Counted from the first letter of the stretch, positions 16,143 to 25,840 are shown. The stretch: DNA of 64,000 nucleotides from a bacterium (GCA_026416715.1 JAOAEQ010000010.1:36002-100001); one strand, 5' to 3'. The notes: generated by a model from the sequence alone, not told the origin. Numbers and translations are program-made.

Positions 16143-17639
16143 CTACCTCAATATTTTTTGGGTTAATATTTCTCTAGCTACTTCAGCATCATCAAAATGA
16201 ATCGTTCGATCGGCAAATATTTGGTAGGTTTCGTGTCCTTTTCCAGCAATAACCACAATATCTCCTTTTTTTGCTAATTCAATTGCGGTTGCAATTGCCG
16301 TTTTTCGATCCAGAACCACTTGATATTTATCGGCTCCATTACTAACCCGTTTAATCCCGATTTCGATATCTAATGCGATTCGGGCTGGGTCTTCAGACCG
16401 GGGATTATCTGAAGTTATGATAACTAGATCAGCTAACTTTGCTGCTATTTCTCCCATCTTAGGTCGTTTACCTCGGTCTCGGTCTCCACCACAGCCGAAA
16501 ACGACAATTAGTTTCTGTTTAGTTAACTGTCGAGCCGAACGGAGTAAATTGAACAATGCATCTTCCGTATGAGCATAATCGACAATTACCATAAAATCTT
16601 GACCAGCATCAACCAACTGAAATCGACCTGGAACGATGGAGACTGATTCTAATCCCGATTTAATCTGCTCTAATGAAATATTGGCTTTCAATACTGCAGC
16701 TGCTGCCGCAAGTGCATTATAAACGTTAAACATACCGGCAAGCTGTAACTGGATTTCGGTTTTCCCGAGCGGAGTTATTAAATCGAACACTAATCCTGTT
16801 TGACGTGGTACGATATTTGCAGCTCGAACTTCCGCATCATTCGCTACACCATATTTCACTACCGGAACGGCACTAGCGGCAATAACCTCAGCTGCGTATT
16901 GGTCATCAATATTAACTACTGCAAATTTAGGATATTTTTTATCATATCCCTGTCCGAGTTTAACGAATAGAATACATTTTGCTTTAAGATATTCTTCTAA
17001 CGTATTATGAAAATCGAGATGGTCTCGGGTTAGGTTGGTAAATATTCCGACATCGAAATCTATTCCATCGACCCGTCCTTGCGATAACGCATGCGATGAA
17101 ACTTCCATAACTAGATAATCACAGCCGATTTCAACCATTTGCGCCATGATTTGATTTAGCTCTAGCGCTGACGGTGTCGTATTTTTCGCAGGTATAATGT
17201 TCCCACCAAACCGATATGCAATCGTTCCAATGACACCAGGACGATATCCGGCACTTCGTAAAATTGATTCAATTAAATAGGTGGTCGTCGTTTTCCCATT
17301 GGTGCCAGTTATTCCAATAACCGGCATTTTCTGGCTCGGGTAACCATAGAATTTTGCTGCTAAGCTAGCTTCTGCAGAACGAGTGTTTGGCACTTTAATA
17401 AGCGCAATCTGCTCCGGAATTCCAGCGAGTTCTTTATTAATTACAAGCGCAACCGCTCCGTTTTCAATAGCTTGTGCTGCATATCGATGTCCATCGGTTT
17501 TATATCCTTCAATACAAATAAACAACGAACCGGGGGTAACTTCCTTCGAGCTATGCGCAAGCCCGAGAATTTCAAGTTCAGGATTACCTTGAATAAACTC
17601 TTTTTGTGGCAAAACTGAAATTAATTCACCTAATCGCAT
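16143..17639 (-). CDS. murE: UDP-MurNAc-dipeptide ligase MurE, meso-DAP type
   Basis: 498 aa. The ATP loop is GTNGKTTTTY; motifs EVSSHAL, FTNLTRDHLDFH and DYAHTEDAL follow. The DNPR motif starting near residue 411 is the known determinant for meso-diaminopimelate, so the peptide third residue is probably meso-DAP. The C-terminal GKGHETYQ is also typical. It lies 9 nt after ftsI and 4 nt before murF. Confidence 0.97.
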   Translation of the reverse strand: MRLGELISVLPQKEFIQGNPELEILGLAHSSKEVTPGSLFICIEGYKTDGHRYAAQAIENGAVALVINKELAGIPEQIALIKVPNTRSAEASLAAKFYGYPSQKMPVIGITGTNGKTTTTYLIESILRSAGYRPGVIGTIAYRFGGNIIPAKNTTPSALELNQIMAQMVEIGCDYLVMEVSSHALSQGRVDGIDFDVGIFTNLTRDHLDFHNTLEEYLKAKCILFVKLGQGYDKKYPKFAVVNIDDQYAAEVIAASAVPVVKYGVANDAEVRAANIVPRQTGLVFDLITPLGKTEIQLQLAGMFNVYNALAAAAAVLKANISLEQIKSGLESVSIVPGRFQLVDAGQDFMVIVDYAHTEDALFNLLRSARQLTKQKLIVVFGCGGDRDRGKRPKMGEIAAKLADLVIITSDNPRSEDPARIALDIEIGIKRVSNGADKYQVVLDRKTAIATAIELAKKGDIVVIAGKGHETYQIFADRTIHFDDAEVAREILTQKILR

Positions 17640-17648
17640 AATCAGATA

Positions 17649-19874
17649 TTATCGCTCCTGCAAATTTGAAAAATAAATTACACAATTCGTACCAGGTTTG
17701 AGCGCTTCACCAGCAGGGGGATTTTGAAATACTGCAATCCCACTACCGACATACCGAACTGGTATTTTGTATTGTGCGAAGAGATAGGCAACCTTCCGTT
17801 TAGTCATTCCTTTAACATCAGGCATCAATACTAACGATGACGTTGGCACGGAATTAGGTATCTTTCCATCTAAATTTACCAACTGAATATTTCCATCTAT
17901 AATACGTTGCCCTTCTGGGCTATCTGATGGATATGGAACATCGGAAACTATCGGTTTATCAACATTGTTTTTATCGTTTCCTATGGATTCTGGAAGTTTT
18001 TGCGCTATCGTTAGATCACTATTACCCTTCGTACTATCAGTATCAATTACCGGTAACGGTAAATTTACCCCTAACTGGGTTAATACTTCACATGCGATTT
18101 TTTTAAATGCTGGAGCGGCTACTGTTCCGCCATAATACCCATTACAACTCGGTTCATTAATAATTACACTAATGACTATTCGGGGAGATTCTGCGGGCAC
18201 GAATCCAATAAACGACGAATTATATTTACCACTTTTATATCCGCGACCATCATCTGATACTACCTGAGCGGTTCCGGTCTTACCAGCAACTCGATATCCG
18301 TCAAGTTTCGCTAATGTACCGGTTCCTCGTTCAACTACCCCCTCCATTATTCGAGCGAGTGTCTTTGCAGTTAATTCACTTATCACTCGCCGCACCGGTT
18401 CAGGTTTTGATTCTTTAATTTTATTTCCTTTAGCATCGTAGATTCCTTTCACAATTCTCGGTTTCATAAGCATTCCGCCGTTTGCTATCGCAGCTAATGC
18501 ACAGGTTATCTGAATGGGACTCATCGAAATACTTTGTCCAAATGCGATCCGTGACATGGTTAACGGTGTCCATTGGTTCAATGCAGGAACTACACCATAG
18601 GTTTCTCCGGGTAATTCGATGCCGGTTCGATTCCCAAAACCAAAATTTATTAGATATTGGCGAAATGTTGCGGGAGGTATTCGCTGCGCTACTTGATGTA
18701 TTCCAATATTACTACTCACTTCTATTATCTCCGGAAATGTTAACCATGCATACGGATGGGTATCGCGTAATACTCGATTGCAAAATACTATTTTTCCATT
18801 ATATCCATAAAATTTATCAGTTAGGCTAACTACGTTTTCTTCTAAAGCTGCAGCAGCTGTGAATATTTTAGCTATTGAACCAGGCTCGATTACATCTTCA
18901 ACGGCACGATTTCGTGAAATGTTTTTCCAAAGTTCTGGCTTTTTTGCGTATTCGCAAAACCGATTTAAATCATATTTTGGTTCATTCGCTAATGCTAATA
19001 TCTCGCCCGTATTTGGTTCCATAACAATTACACTCCCGCCAGCAGCTTTATGCTTCTTGATAGTCTCTGCTAAAACTCGTTCCGCAACATATTGAATCGT
19101 CTCATCAATGGTTAGATATAACTGTTCCCCTTGAACGCTTAGTAGTGAGGAATCATCTACCGGCGTAATCGGTTTCCCTAAGGCATCAACTACGGTTTGT
19201 ATTACTGCAAATGATCCGCAAATATTTTTTTGTTGTTTTTGTTCTATCCCTGTTAATCCGCGATTTGCATGTCGGACTTTATAGCGTTCATCACTATATC
19301 CTATCCCAACTGAACCAATGATATGACAGGCTAGTTCTTTTTTGGGATAGTATCGTTTTGAGACGGGTTCAAATCCTATTTCATTACGAATCCGATATTT
19401 AGCGATGATGTTTTGTAGTTGCTGATATTGAGCAAGGTCTATTTCACGGGCAATAATTCTTCGCTGGGAAGTGGTATCTGTTGTAAATAATTTAAGCAAT
19501 TCGGGTTCGGGTTGATGGAGTATACTCGCTAACTCTTTTGCTAATTTTACATCAATATTCTTTTTTAATTTATCTGAACCTTTTTTAACCTGAGCAATTG
19601 CTTCCGGACTACAAATCACATCATAAGATTCAATACTAATCGCTAATTCTTTTCCATTACGGTCGTAAATTGCACCACGTTTTGCTGGCAACTGCGATTT
19701 AACAATATGCTGGTTATCAGCGAGTACGCGATACTTTTTATATTGTATACATTGGAGATGATAAAGTCTTAGACCTATTGAAGCAAAAATGATGATAAAT
19801 CCAAGTAGAATGAATAGAATTCGGATTTGATGTGCTCGTGATGTTACATGAACTGATGGTTTCGTTCGCCGCAT
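17649..19874 (-). CDS. ftsI: Septal transpeptidase PBP3/FtsI with C-terminal PASTA domain
   Basis: 741 aa. One N-terminal transmembrane segment (about 18-38) leads into the dimerisation domain (RGAIYDRNGKELA) and the transpeptidase domain. The active-site Ser is in SIAK (333-336), with SSN and GKTGTAQ as second and third motifs. A linker (about 600-675) then leads to a PASTA domain (PDVKGMTKRKVAYLFAQYKI onward). PASTA repeats are usual in Gram-positive and SpoVD-type PBPs and less common in Gram-negative FtsI. It cross-links septal peptidoglycan with FtsW. Confidence 0.95.
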   Translation of the reverse strand: MRRTKPSVHVTSRAHQIRILFILLGFIIIFASIGLRLYHLQCIQYKKYRVLADNQHIVKSQLPAKRGAIYDRNGKELAISIESYDVICSPEAIAQVKKGSDKLKKNIDVKLAKELASILHQPEPELLKLFTTDTTSQRRIIAREIDLAQYQQLQNIIAKYRIRNEIGFEPVSKRYYPKKELACHIIGSVGIGYSDERYKVRHANRGLTGIEQKQQKNICGSFAVIQTVVDALGKPITPVDDSSLLSVQGEQLYLTIDETIQYVAERVLAETIKKHKAAGGSVIVMEPNTGEILALANEPKYDLNRFCEYAKKPELWKNISRNRAVEDVIEPGSIAKIFTAAAALEENVVSLTDKFYGYNGKIVFCNRVLRDTHPYAWLTFPEIIEVSSNIGIHQVAQRIPPATFRQYLINFGFGNRTGIELPGETYGVVPALNQWTPLTMSRIAFGQSISMSPIQITCALAAIANGGMLMKPRIVKGIYDAKGNKIKESKPEPVRRVISELTAKTLARIMEGVVERGTGTLAKLDGYRVAGKTGTAQVVSDDGRGYKSGKYNSSFIGFVPAESPRIVISVIINEPSCNGYYGGTVAAPAFKKIACEVLTQLGVNLPLPVIDTDSTKGNSDLTIAQKLPESIGNDKNNVDKPIVSDVPYPSDSPEGQRIIDGNIQLVNLDGKIPNSVPTSSLVLMPDVKGMTKRKVAYLFAQYKIPVRYVGSGIAVFQNPPAGEALKPGTNCVIYFSNLQER

Positions 19875-19961
19875 ATATCCTGAAAAGATAATGTTTCTCT
19901 TTTGTTGATGGAAAACAAATTGACTGATACGTTTATGTACACCGGCTTTCCCCTAAACAAT

Positions 19962-20444
19962 CTATGGTTTTGCTTCCGCCCTCTGGTAGTAAATAGCAAA
20001 TTTGGCTAAAATTGCTCCCAGACGATTTCTTTTTTTCTGAACCTCTTGTTCTCCACTATTAGACAATTCTTTCACTGACTGATTACTTGCAGCATAGAGC
20101 ACATTATACATTTTTTCTGTTTTCTGTGCGCTTGGCGGAAACATCCCCATAGCATTGGCTAATAGTTCAATTCGTTGCGGATGTTTTAATGTTTCAATTT
20201 CTTGGGTTAAGTATAGTGCTTGATTTTTTAAACTAAGATTTACTTTTTTTATTTCAGCAATTTGACTTTTTGTTATGTCTATTTGGATCCGGAGAAATTG
20301 ATGAATTAAAACCGTGATCAGAAAAACAATCACTATGAATAAACATCTTTTTATTAACCGAGAAAACACTGTCGATTGACGTTGAACGCACCGACTTCGA
20401 CTGATGGTATAGTAGTCATTATGGCGAGCTATGGAATAATTCAT
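19962..20444 (-). CDS. ftsL: Cell division protein FtsL
   Basis: 160 aa. A basic cytoplasmic N-terminus, one transmembrane segment (about residues 32-50) and a coiled coil rich in Lys, Leu, Ile and Glu (about 53-90) with the family PQRIE...A..MGM motif fit FtsL. Identification rests mainly on this architecture and on its place between rsmH and ftsI. The ATG at 20444 is 8 nt after AGGAGG; a GTG at 20453 overlaps that Shine-Dalgarno and is rejected. The C-terminal 60 residues have no recognised domain. Confidence 0.82.
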   Translation of the reverse strand: MNYSIARHNDYYTISRSRCVQRQSTVFSRLIKRCLFIVIVFLITVLIHQFLRIQIDITKSQIAEIKKVNLSLKNQALYLTQEIETLKHPQRIELLANAMGMFPPSAQKTEKMYNVLYAASNQSVKELSNSGEQEVQKKRNRLGAILAKFAIYYQRAEAKP

Positions 20445-20555
20445 TAGATTCACCTCCTTTTGTATTTATTTGCGCGTATCGAAAGTTTTACCTAAAGCAT
20501 ACATTAATATAAAATCAGGAAAAAAATAACCCATCATTTCTTTTCAACAGTATAG

Positions 20556-21515
20556 TTAAGCGATTCGTTCAACCGCACGTAATCTTGCGCTGCGTGCTCG
20601 CGGATTAAACGCGAGTTCTTGCGCACTTGCTCGGACAGGTTTTTTAGTTAACACTCTAACCCGATTCACGCGCGGGCAAGAACATCCTTCCAGCCCTTGC
20701 CCGCCACAAACACACTCCCCCTTCAACAATTTAAACTGAATCTTTACTCTTCGGTCTTCTAACGAATGAAACGAAATAAATACTGCTCTTCCATGGAGTG
20801 ATAAACAATCTATAAACTGCGCTAATGCTGCTTCCAGATTCGCTAACTCTTGATTTACATAGATTCTGATAGCTTGAAAGGTTCTCGTTGCCGGATGGAT
20901 TTTATTCCGCCGATACCTCGAGCTACGCGAAACCGCAGCACTAATAATTTTAGATAGTTGGTCAGTAGTTCGTATCGGTTTAATAGAACGACTCTGTACA
21001 ATAGCTCGAGCAATTCGTCCCGCATATCGCTCTTCGCCATATTCTTGGATTATTTTTTCTAGGGCAGATTCTGTTACGCTATTCAACCAATCTGCAGCTG
21101 TCATTCGGTTAGAGGTATCAAACCGCATATCTAACGGTCCCGATTGTTGAAAACTAAATCCACGCTTAGGATCATTGAGTTGTAAACTTGACATACCCAA
21201 ATCAAATAACATTCCATCCACGTGCGAAAATCCTTGCTGGCTTAAAATTTGAGTTAAATTCCGAAAATTGCCGTGCACGAAAATTACTTTCGAAGATACT
21301 GCTTGTAATCTTTTTTTTGCAATTTCCAGTGCAGTGGGATCGCAATCAATCCCAATGATGGTTCCCCCACTTCCAATTCGTTTACTTATTTCAAGCGCAT
21401 GCCCGCCAAGTCCAAGTGTTGCATCCAGATAAACCCCATTCGGTTTCGGGTCCAAATACTTCAATACTTCATCAACCAAAACCGGAAAATGAATTTGCGG
21501 CTTATCATGTATCAT
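20556..21515 (-). CDS. rsmH: 16S rRNA (cytosine-N4)-methyltransferase RsmH
   Basis: 319 aa. FPVLVDEVLKYL, the SAM site LDATLGLGGHALEI, LFDLGMSSLQLNDPKRGFSF and RTFQAIRIYVNQEL are characteristic of RsmH (MraW). It N4-methylates C1402 of 16S rRNA (E. coli numbering). The start overlaps the mraZ stop by 4 nt (ATGA), indicating coupled translation. Confidence 0.97.
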   Translation of the reverse strand: MIHDKPQIHFPVLVDEVLKYLDPKPNGVYLDATLGLGGHALEISKRIGSGGTIIGIDCDPTALEIAKKRLQAVSSKVIFVHGNFRNLTQILSQQGFSHVDGMLFDLGMSSLQLNDPKRGFSFQQSGPLDMRFDTSNRMTAADWLNSVTESALEKIIQEYGEERYAGRIARAIVQSRSIKPIRTTDQLSKIISAAVSRSSRYRRNKIHPATRTFQAIRIYVNQELANLEAALAQFIDCLSLHGRAVFISFHSLEDRRVKIQFKLLKGECVCGGQGLEGCSCPRVNRVRVLTKKPVRASAQELAFNPRARSARLRAVERIA

Positions 21516-22024
21516 GCATTTAGTAAGTTATCCGCCGTATCTTCAAATAACGGTTGATTACTAACAGACTGTTGTTCAAATAATGCGGACATTTTTTCTG
21601 CGATGACATCAGTATTAGTATTAATTCGTTCAAGGAAATGCTGCCAATTCGATGCACTCCATAATTGCAAGCGAAACGATTCACCAACGAGAACAATTTC
21701 TTGTTCTATGCCTGCATACTGTATTAAGTGTTTAGGAAGCACTATCCTGCCTTGTTTATCTAATTCAGTTTCTGTTATACTTCCAACATATAATGAACGT
21801 AACTCCATGACGTCTTTTTTAAATTGCGGTAAAATTGATAAACGCTGGATAATAATTTCATATATTGTTGCTGGATATAACCAAAGACAATGTTCAAATC
21901 CGCGTGATATTACAATTTTTCCTTGCGATGTTTCACGAAAGATATCAGCAAATTCACGCGGCATACTTATACGGAAATTACTATCAATCCGATGATATTT
22001 TTCACCTCGAAATTTTGTTAACAT
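21512..22024 (-). CDS. mraZ: Transcriptional regulator MraZ
   Basis: 170 aa. Two SpoVT/AbrB-like beta-barrel halves are visible: FRGEKYHRIDSNFRISMPREF at the start and TELDKQGRIVLPKHL in the middle. MraZ binds direct repeats in its own promoter and controls the dcw cluster. It is about 20 residues longer than most MraZ, through an acidic C-terminal tail. It is the first gene of the operon, with promoter and three TGGAA repeats just upstream. Confidence 0.95.
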   Translation of the reverse strand: MLTKFRGEKYHRIDSNFRISMPREFADIFRETSQGKIVISRGFEHCLWLYPATIYEIIIQRLSILPQFKKDVMELRSLYVGSITETELDKQGRIVLPKHLIQYAGIEQEIVLVGESFRLQLWSASNWQHFLERINTNTDVIAEKMSALFEQQSVSNQPLFEDTADNLLNA

Positions 22025-22040
22025 ATCTGTAAAATTCTTA

Positions 22041-22065
22041 TTCCATTTTTTTCCATTTATTTCCA
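22041..22065 (-). promoter_or_regulatory. Probable MraZ operator: three TGGAA repeats, 10-nt period
   Basis: On the minus strand TGGAA occurs at 22061-22065, 22051-22055 and 22041-22045, exactly 10 nt apart. In E. coli, MraZ binds three TGGG(A/G) repeats separated by 5 nt in the same place. Here the repeats lie just downstream of the -10 box, inside the start of the mRNA, so binding should block transcription. The base change (TGGAA for TGGGA) is what is seen; its effect is inferred. Confidence 0.75.
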
Positions 22066-22075
22066 GCGCAATAAG

Positions 22076-22103
22076 TGTATACCTATTTAATCTATTTTGT
22101 CAA
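22076..22103 (-). promoter_or_regulatory. Sigma-70-type promoter of the dcw operon
   Basis: On the minus strand TTGACA (22098-22103), a 16-nt spacer and TATACA (22076-22081) form a near-consensus promoter, placing the mRNA start near 22069, about 45 nt before mraZ. Confidence 0.75.
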
Positions 22104-22314
22104 GTAAAAAAAACTAAATTATCATTTTTTTGTTAACAATTGATTTTATTATTGTTATGTATGTAACTGTTATACCGATGGTTTTAATTGGAAAAAATTG
22201 TTTTTTTACAGGTTATTAGCGAATTTATAAAATGATGAATTTAATTTCATTGGGTGTAAACTTAAATCCAATTAACTAGATTAAAAATTTCAAATCTATA
22301 GTTGGCGCTTTTTC

Positions 22315-22344
22315 TTGACAGCAAATCCCTTATTTCTTTAAAAT
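22315..22344 (+). promoter_or_regulatory. Sigma-70-type promoter of metG
   Basis: TTGACA (22315-22320) is followed 18 nt later by TAAAAT (22339-22344), about 55 nt upstream of the metG start. The rest of the 290-nt gap back to the dcw promoter is AT-rich with no other feature seen. Confidence 0.6.
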
Positions 22345-22398
22345 GATTATCACTTTAAACTATTTCAAAAAACAAAAATAATAGAAAAACACACGATA

Positions 22399-23940
22399 AT
22401 GAATAGAAAAACTTTTTATGTAACAACACCGATTTATTATATTAATGATGTTCCGCATCTAGGACATGCTTATACTACTATTGCGTCAGATGTTGTGGCG
22501 CGGCATAAACGTCTGCAAGGTTATGAGGTATACTTCTTAACTGGGGTAGATGAACATGGTCAAAAAGTTCAGGATGCAGCGGACGCAAAAGGAATAGACC
22601 CGCAATCGTTCGTTAACCAAACTGTAGTGCGATTTACTGACTTATGGAAACGATTAAATATTTCCTATACTGATTTTATTCGAACTACGGAACCCCGACA
22701 TCGACGATGTGTCCAGAAATTTTTTAACGATTTATTAGCTAAAGGTCATATATATAAAGGTATGTATGAAGGGTGGTACTGTATTCCCTGCGAAACGTTC
22801 TTTCCTGAAAGCCAGTTAAAACCGGGAAACATTTGTCCTGATTGCGGCCGAACCACACAACGCTTGCGAGAAGAAAGCTATTTTTTTGCATTATCCAAAT
22901 GGCAAAACCACTGGTTACAATACATTGATTCTCATCCGGACTGTTTGGTTCCAGAAAGCCGAAGAAACGAAATAGTTAATTTCGTAAAAACTGAATTGCG
23001 TGATTTATCAATTAGTCGGACAACGCTCAAATGGGGAATTCCGGTTCCAAACGATCCAGGTCACGTTTTTTATGTTTGGTTTGATGCATTAATCAATTAT
23101 ATTTCTGCAATCGGTTATGAAAATAACGAAACGAAATTTAAAAAATATTGGCCTGCAGATGTGCATTTTATCGGAAAAGAAATATTGCGTTTTCATTCGA
23201 TAATCTGGTTTAGCATGTTGTTTGCCGCAGGACTCGAACCCCCGAAGAAAGTTTTTGCCCATGGTTGGTGGACAGTTGATGGTGAAAAAATGAGTAAATC
23301 GAAAGGAAATGTCGTGGATCCCCATGTAATGATTGATCGTTATGGAGTGGATGCATTCAGGTACTTCTTGTTGCGAGAAGTACCATTTGGTGCGGACGGT
23401 GATTTTTCAGAGACATCGCTGCGATTACGGTTCGATAGCGATTTAGCAAATGATCTTGGTAATCTCCTATATCGAAGTTTGGTAATGTTTGAAAAATATT
23501 TTAATGGGAAAATTCCGACTCCAGGAATAAAACATGAACTTGATACCCAGATTGGTATCCTTCGCAACAAAACAATTCAATCCGCAATCACTCACTACGA
23601 TAACTTTGCGTTCAGTCATGCTTTATCAGACATTTGGGAATTAATTCGACGGACTAATAAGTATATTGATGAAACAGCACCATGGTCTTATTTTAAAGAT
23701 AGGAATATTGACCGCGTTGCGACCATTCTTTATGAAATTGCGGAAACAATACGGATTATTGCGTTATTATTATATCCGGTTATGCCGACAACCGCACAAC
23801 AAATATGGTCTGAACTGGGACTCGAAGTAAAAATCGAAAACGAAACGTATGTAACCCTCACTTCAGAAAATATAATGAAACCAGGATTACAAACTCGACG
23901 TGGTAATCCATTATTTCCCCGGTTACAGTCAAAAGGGTAA
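22399..23940 (+). CDS. metG: Methionyl-tRNA synthetase
   Basis: 513 aa class I synthetase. The HIGH-type motif is PHLGHAYTT (about residues 19-27), and the KMSKS loop is EKMSKSKGN. One zinc-knuckle pair (CIPCETFF...CPDCGR) lies in the connective peptide. The anticodon-binding helical domain follows (about 350-500). The C-terminal dimerising tRNA-binding (EMAP/Trbp111) domain found in some MetGs is absent, as in the shorter bacterial type. It charges elongator and initiator tRNA-Met. The next gene starts 4 nt after its stop. Confidence 0.97.
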   Translation: MNRKTFYVTTPIYYINDVPHLGHAYTTIASDVVARHKRLQGYEVYFLTGVDEHGQKVQDAADAKGIDPQSFVNQTVVRFTDLWKRLNISYTDFIRTTEPRHRRCVQKFFNDLLAKGHIYKGMYEGWYCIPCETFFPESQLKPGNICPDCGRTTQRLREESYFFALSKWQNHWLQYIDSHPDCLVPESRRNEIVNFVKTELRDLSISRTTLKWGIPVPNDPGHVFYVWFDALINYISAIGYENNETKFKKYWPADVHFIGKEILRFHSIIWFSMLFAAGLEPPKKVFAHGWWTVDGEKMSKSKGNVVDPHVMIDRYGVDAFRYFLLREVPFGADGDFSETSLRLRFDSDLANDLGNLLYRSLVMFEKYFNGKIPTPGIKHELDTQIGILRNKTIQSAITHYDNFAFSHALSDIWELIRRTNKYIDETAPWSYFKDRNIDRVATILYEIAETIRIIALLLYPVMPTTAQQIWSELGLEVKIENETYVTLTSENIMKPGLQTRRGNPLFPRLQSKG

Positions 23941-23944
23941 TCCT

Positions 23945-25132
23945 ATGGAAACTATTGAACGACTCAAACAGCAAGTTATTGCCGAAATAGATAAAAATGC
24001 ACAAGAATTAATTGCATTAAGCATCCAACTCCATGATAATCCGGAGTTATCATTTCAGGAATTCAACGCTGTAGAATGGTTGACTACATATTTATTTAAA
24101 AATGGATTCCAAATTGAAAAAGGCATTGCAGAGTTACCAACCGCATTTCGTGCAACTTATAAAGGCACTGAAGACCAGCCAATTATTGGGTTACTAGCAG
24201 AATATGATGCGCTACCGAAAATCGGGCATGGTTGCGGGCATAATATTATGGGTGTGGCTGGACCAGGCGCGGCAGTTGCGGTGAAAAATGTTGTACCAGA
24301 TTTGCCTGGTATCATTCAGGTTATTGGAACCCCTGCAGAAGAAAATGGTGGCGGAAAAATTCTTTTAGCAAAGAAAGGAATTTTTGACCCGTTATCCGTA
24401 GCTATGATGGTTCATCCCGGAACAAGAACTGAGGTGGATTATAAAAATATTGCATGTCAATCATTGAAAGTCGAATTTTTCGGTAAATCATCACATGCAT
24501 CTGCTGCTCCGGAAAAAGGGATTAATGCGTTAGATGCCATCATTCTTTCATACAATATGATCAATGCTTTACGTCAGCATATTCGACAAGATTCGCGAAT
24601 TCACGGGATTATAACCCATGGGGGAGAAGCTGCAAATATTGTTCCTGCATATGCGTCGGCATCATTTACAGTTCGTTCACCTGATGATAACTATTTAGAT
24701 GAATTGTTAGAAAAAGTTTTGAATTGCTTTCGTGCAGCTAGCTTGGCGACAGGCGCAAAATTCGAATATCAATTATCGGCAACTCGGTATGCGAGTATGC
24801 GAACGAATAAAACATTAGCATTGGCTTTTGAAAAAAATTATCGGAAACTTGGAGTCGAAGTTCAGGAACGAAATCCTGATGCAGGAATGGGCAGTAGCGA
24901 TATGGGCAATGTTAGTCAAATTGTACCGGCAATACATCCCTCAATAGCTATCGCTCCAGAAACCGTGCAAGAACATTCAATAGATTTTGCTAACGCAGCA
25001 ATTTCACAAGCCGGACATCAAGGACTGCTAAATGCAGCTAAAGCACTGGCTATGACGACAATAGACTTACTTTTTGATCCTTACCTTCTAATCAATGTGA
25101 GAAATGAATTCCAAGAAACAGTTTTACACTAA
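23945..25132 (+). CDS. M20-family metallo-amidohydrolase (ACY1L2/AbgB-like)
   Basis: 395 aa. The metal ligands appear in GLLAEYDALPKIGHGCGHNIMG and GTPAEENGGGK. A lid domain with SSHASAAPEKGINALDA and a MGSSDMGNVSQIVPAIHP motif follow. This pattern matches the aminoacylase-1-like-2/AbgB branch of M20, which cleaves amide bonds of N-acyl or peptide substrates; the substrate here is unknown. The ATG at 23945 has AAGGG upstream and lies 4 nt after metG, so the pair is probably co-transcribed. Its stop is 5 nt from the stop of the convergent pseudopilin gene. Confidence 0.85.
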   Translation: METIERLKQQVIAEIDKNAQELIALSIQLHDNPELSFQEFNAVEWLTTYLFKNGFQIEKGIAELPTAFRATYKGTEDQPIIGLLAEYDALPKIGHGCGHNIMGVAGPGAAVAVKNVVPDLPGIIQVIGTPAEENGGGKILLAKKGIFDPLSVAMMVHPGTRTEVDYKNIACQSLKVEFFGKSSHASAAPEKGINALDAIILSYNMINALRQHIRQDSRIHGIITHGGEAANIVPAYASASFTVRSPDDNYLDELLEKVLNCFRAASLATGAKFEYQLSATRYASMRTNKTLALAFEKNYRKLGVEVQERNPDAGMGSSDMGNVSQIVPAIHPSIAIAPETVQEHSIDFANAAISQAGHQGLLNAAKALAMTTIDLLFDPYLLINVRNEFQETVLH

Positions 25133-25137
25133 TAATA

Positions 25138-25788
25138 CTAAGGTCCGTGTCGAGTTACAAATCCTTTACTAATAATTCCATTGGTCGGGTCATATTCATA
25201 TTCTGGTAAACCGATTTCTCGTTCTACAAAAAATGGTATACCAGCTTCTTTAACCCGAGTCCGTTGAGGACCATAACTTGCCAGCCGCCATTTAGCATGC
25301 TCATACACTTTGGTCCAAGAATTTGCAAACGGGTCTAGATAGGGTATAATTTGTTCTCGCGTATAATAAATATAGGTGTTATACTGGTCTGTTCGGCTAT
25401 ACCCACTCGGTCCTGCTGTCCACGAATCGCTTCCCGGATTCAGCATATCTTTTGGTATCGAAGAGATATAGGCAATCGGGGTACTTAAGCTTACCAATCG
25501 CGGTAAATAATATGGATTGAAATCAGGTGTTCCCCATCCTGGCGGACCACTGCCCCCAATGTTTGCCCAGTAACATAATGGATATGCAGTATTATCTACG
25601 TAATAGGACTCTAACGCAGTAGCTAAGGTCTGCATTTCTTTATTAACGCGCGCCACTTTCGTTCGTGTCTGTGCTGCAAGAAAATTGACTATTGCAATAG
25701 CTGCAAGAATTGCAATTATTGCGACAACAATCAGTAATTCGATTAATGTAAATCCATAGCTGGCTTTTCTTACGGTCATTTGGGTCAT
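25138..25788 (-). CDS. Type IV pilin-like pseudopilin (GspG/PulG-type)
   Basis: 216 aa. The prepilin signal is classic: a short basic leader, then G-FTLIELLIVVAIIAILAA, with cleavage after Gly and Glu at mature position 5. After the long N-terminal helix the domain resembles GspG-like pseudopilins: a LATALESYYVDNTAYP segment followed by a Tyr/Pro/Gly-rich variable domain. It probably sits in the inner membrane after processing by a prepilin peptidase and helps build a type II secretion or pilus-like filament. No assembly ATPase or peptidase is nearby. AAAGG lies 9 nt before the start. Confidence 0.88.
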   Translation of the reverse strand: MTQMTVRKASYGFTLIELLIVVAIIAILAAIAIVNFLAAQTRTKVARVNKEMQTLATALESYYVDNTAYPLCYWANIGGSGPPGWGTPDFNPYYLPRLVSLSTPIAYISSIPKDMLNPGSDSWTAGPSGYSRTDQYNTYIYYTREQIIPYLDPFANSWTKVYEHAKWRLASYGPQRTRVKEAGIPFFVEREIGLPEYEYDPTNGIISKGFVTRHGP

Positions 25789-25840
25789 ATATTTTTTCCT
25801 TTTACCACGTTCTCTTTTGTATAATATGTTTAATTTTCTT

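Noticed and set aside
20451..20453. GTG as the start of ftsL
   Set aside because: It overlaps the AGGAGGTG ribosome-binding site itself; the ATG at 20444 has proper spacing.
22041..22065. Possible short CRISPR or satellite array upstream of mraZ
   Set aside because: Only three 5-nt repeats with 5-nt gaps; position and spacing fit a MraZ operator.
25133..25137. Terminator expected between the convergent M20 and pseudopilin genes
   Set aside because: Only 5 nt separate the stops and no hairpin is visible, so none is annotated.
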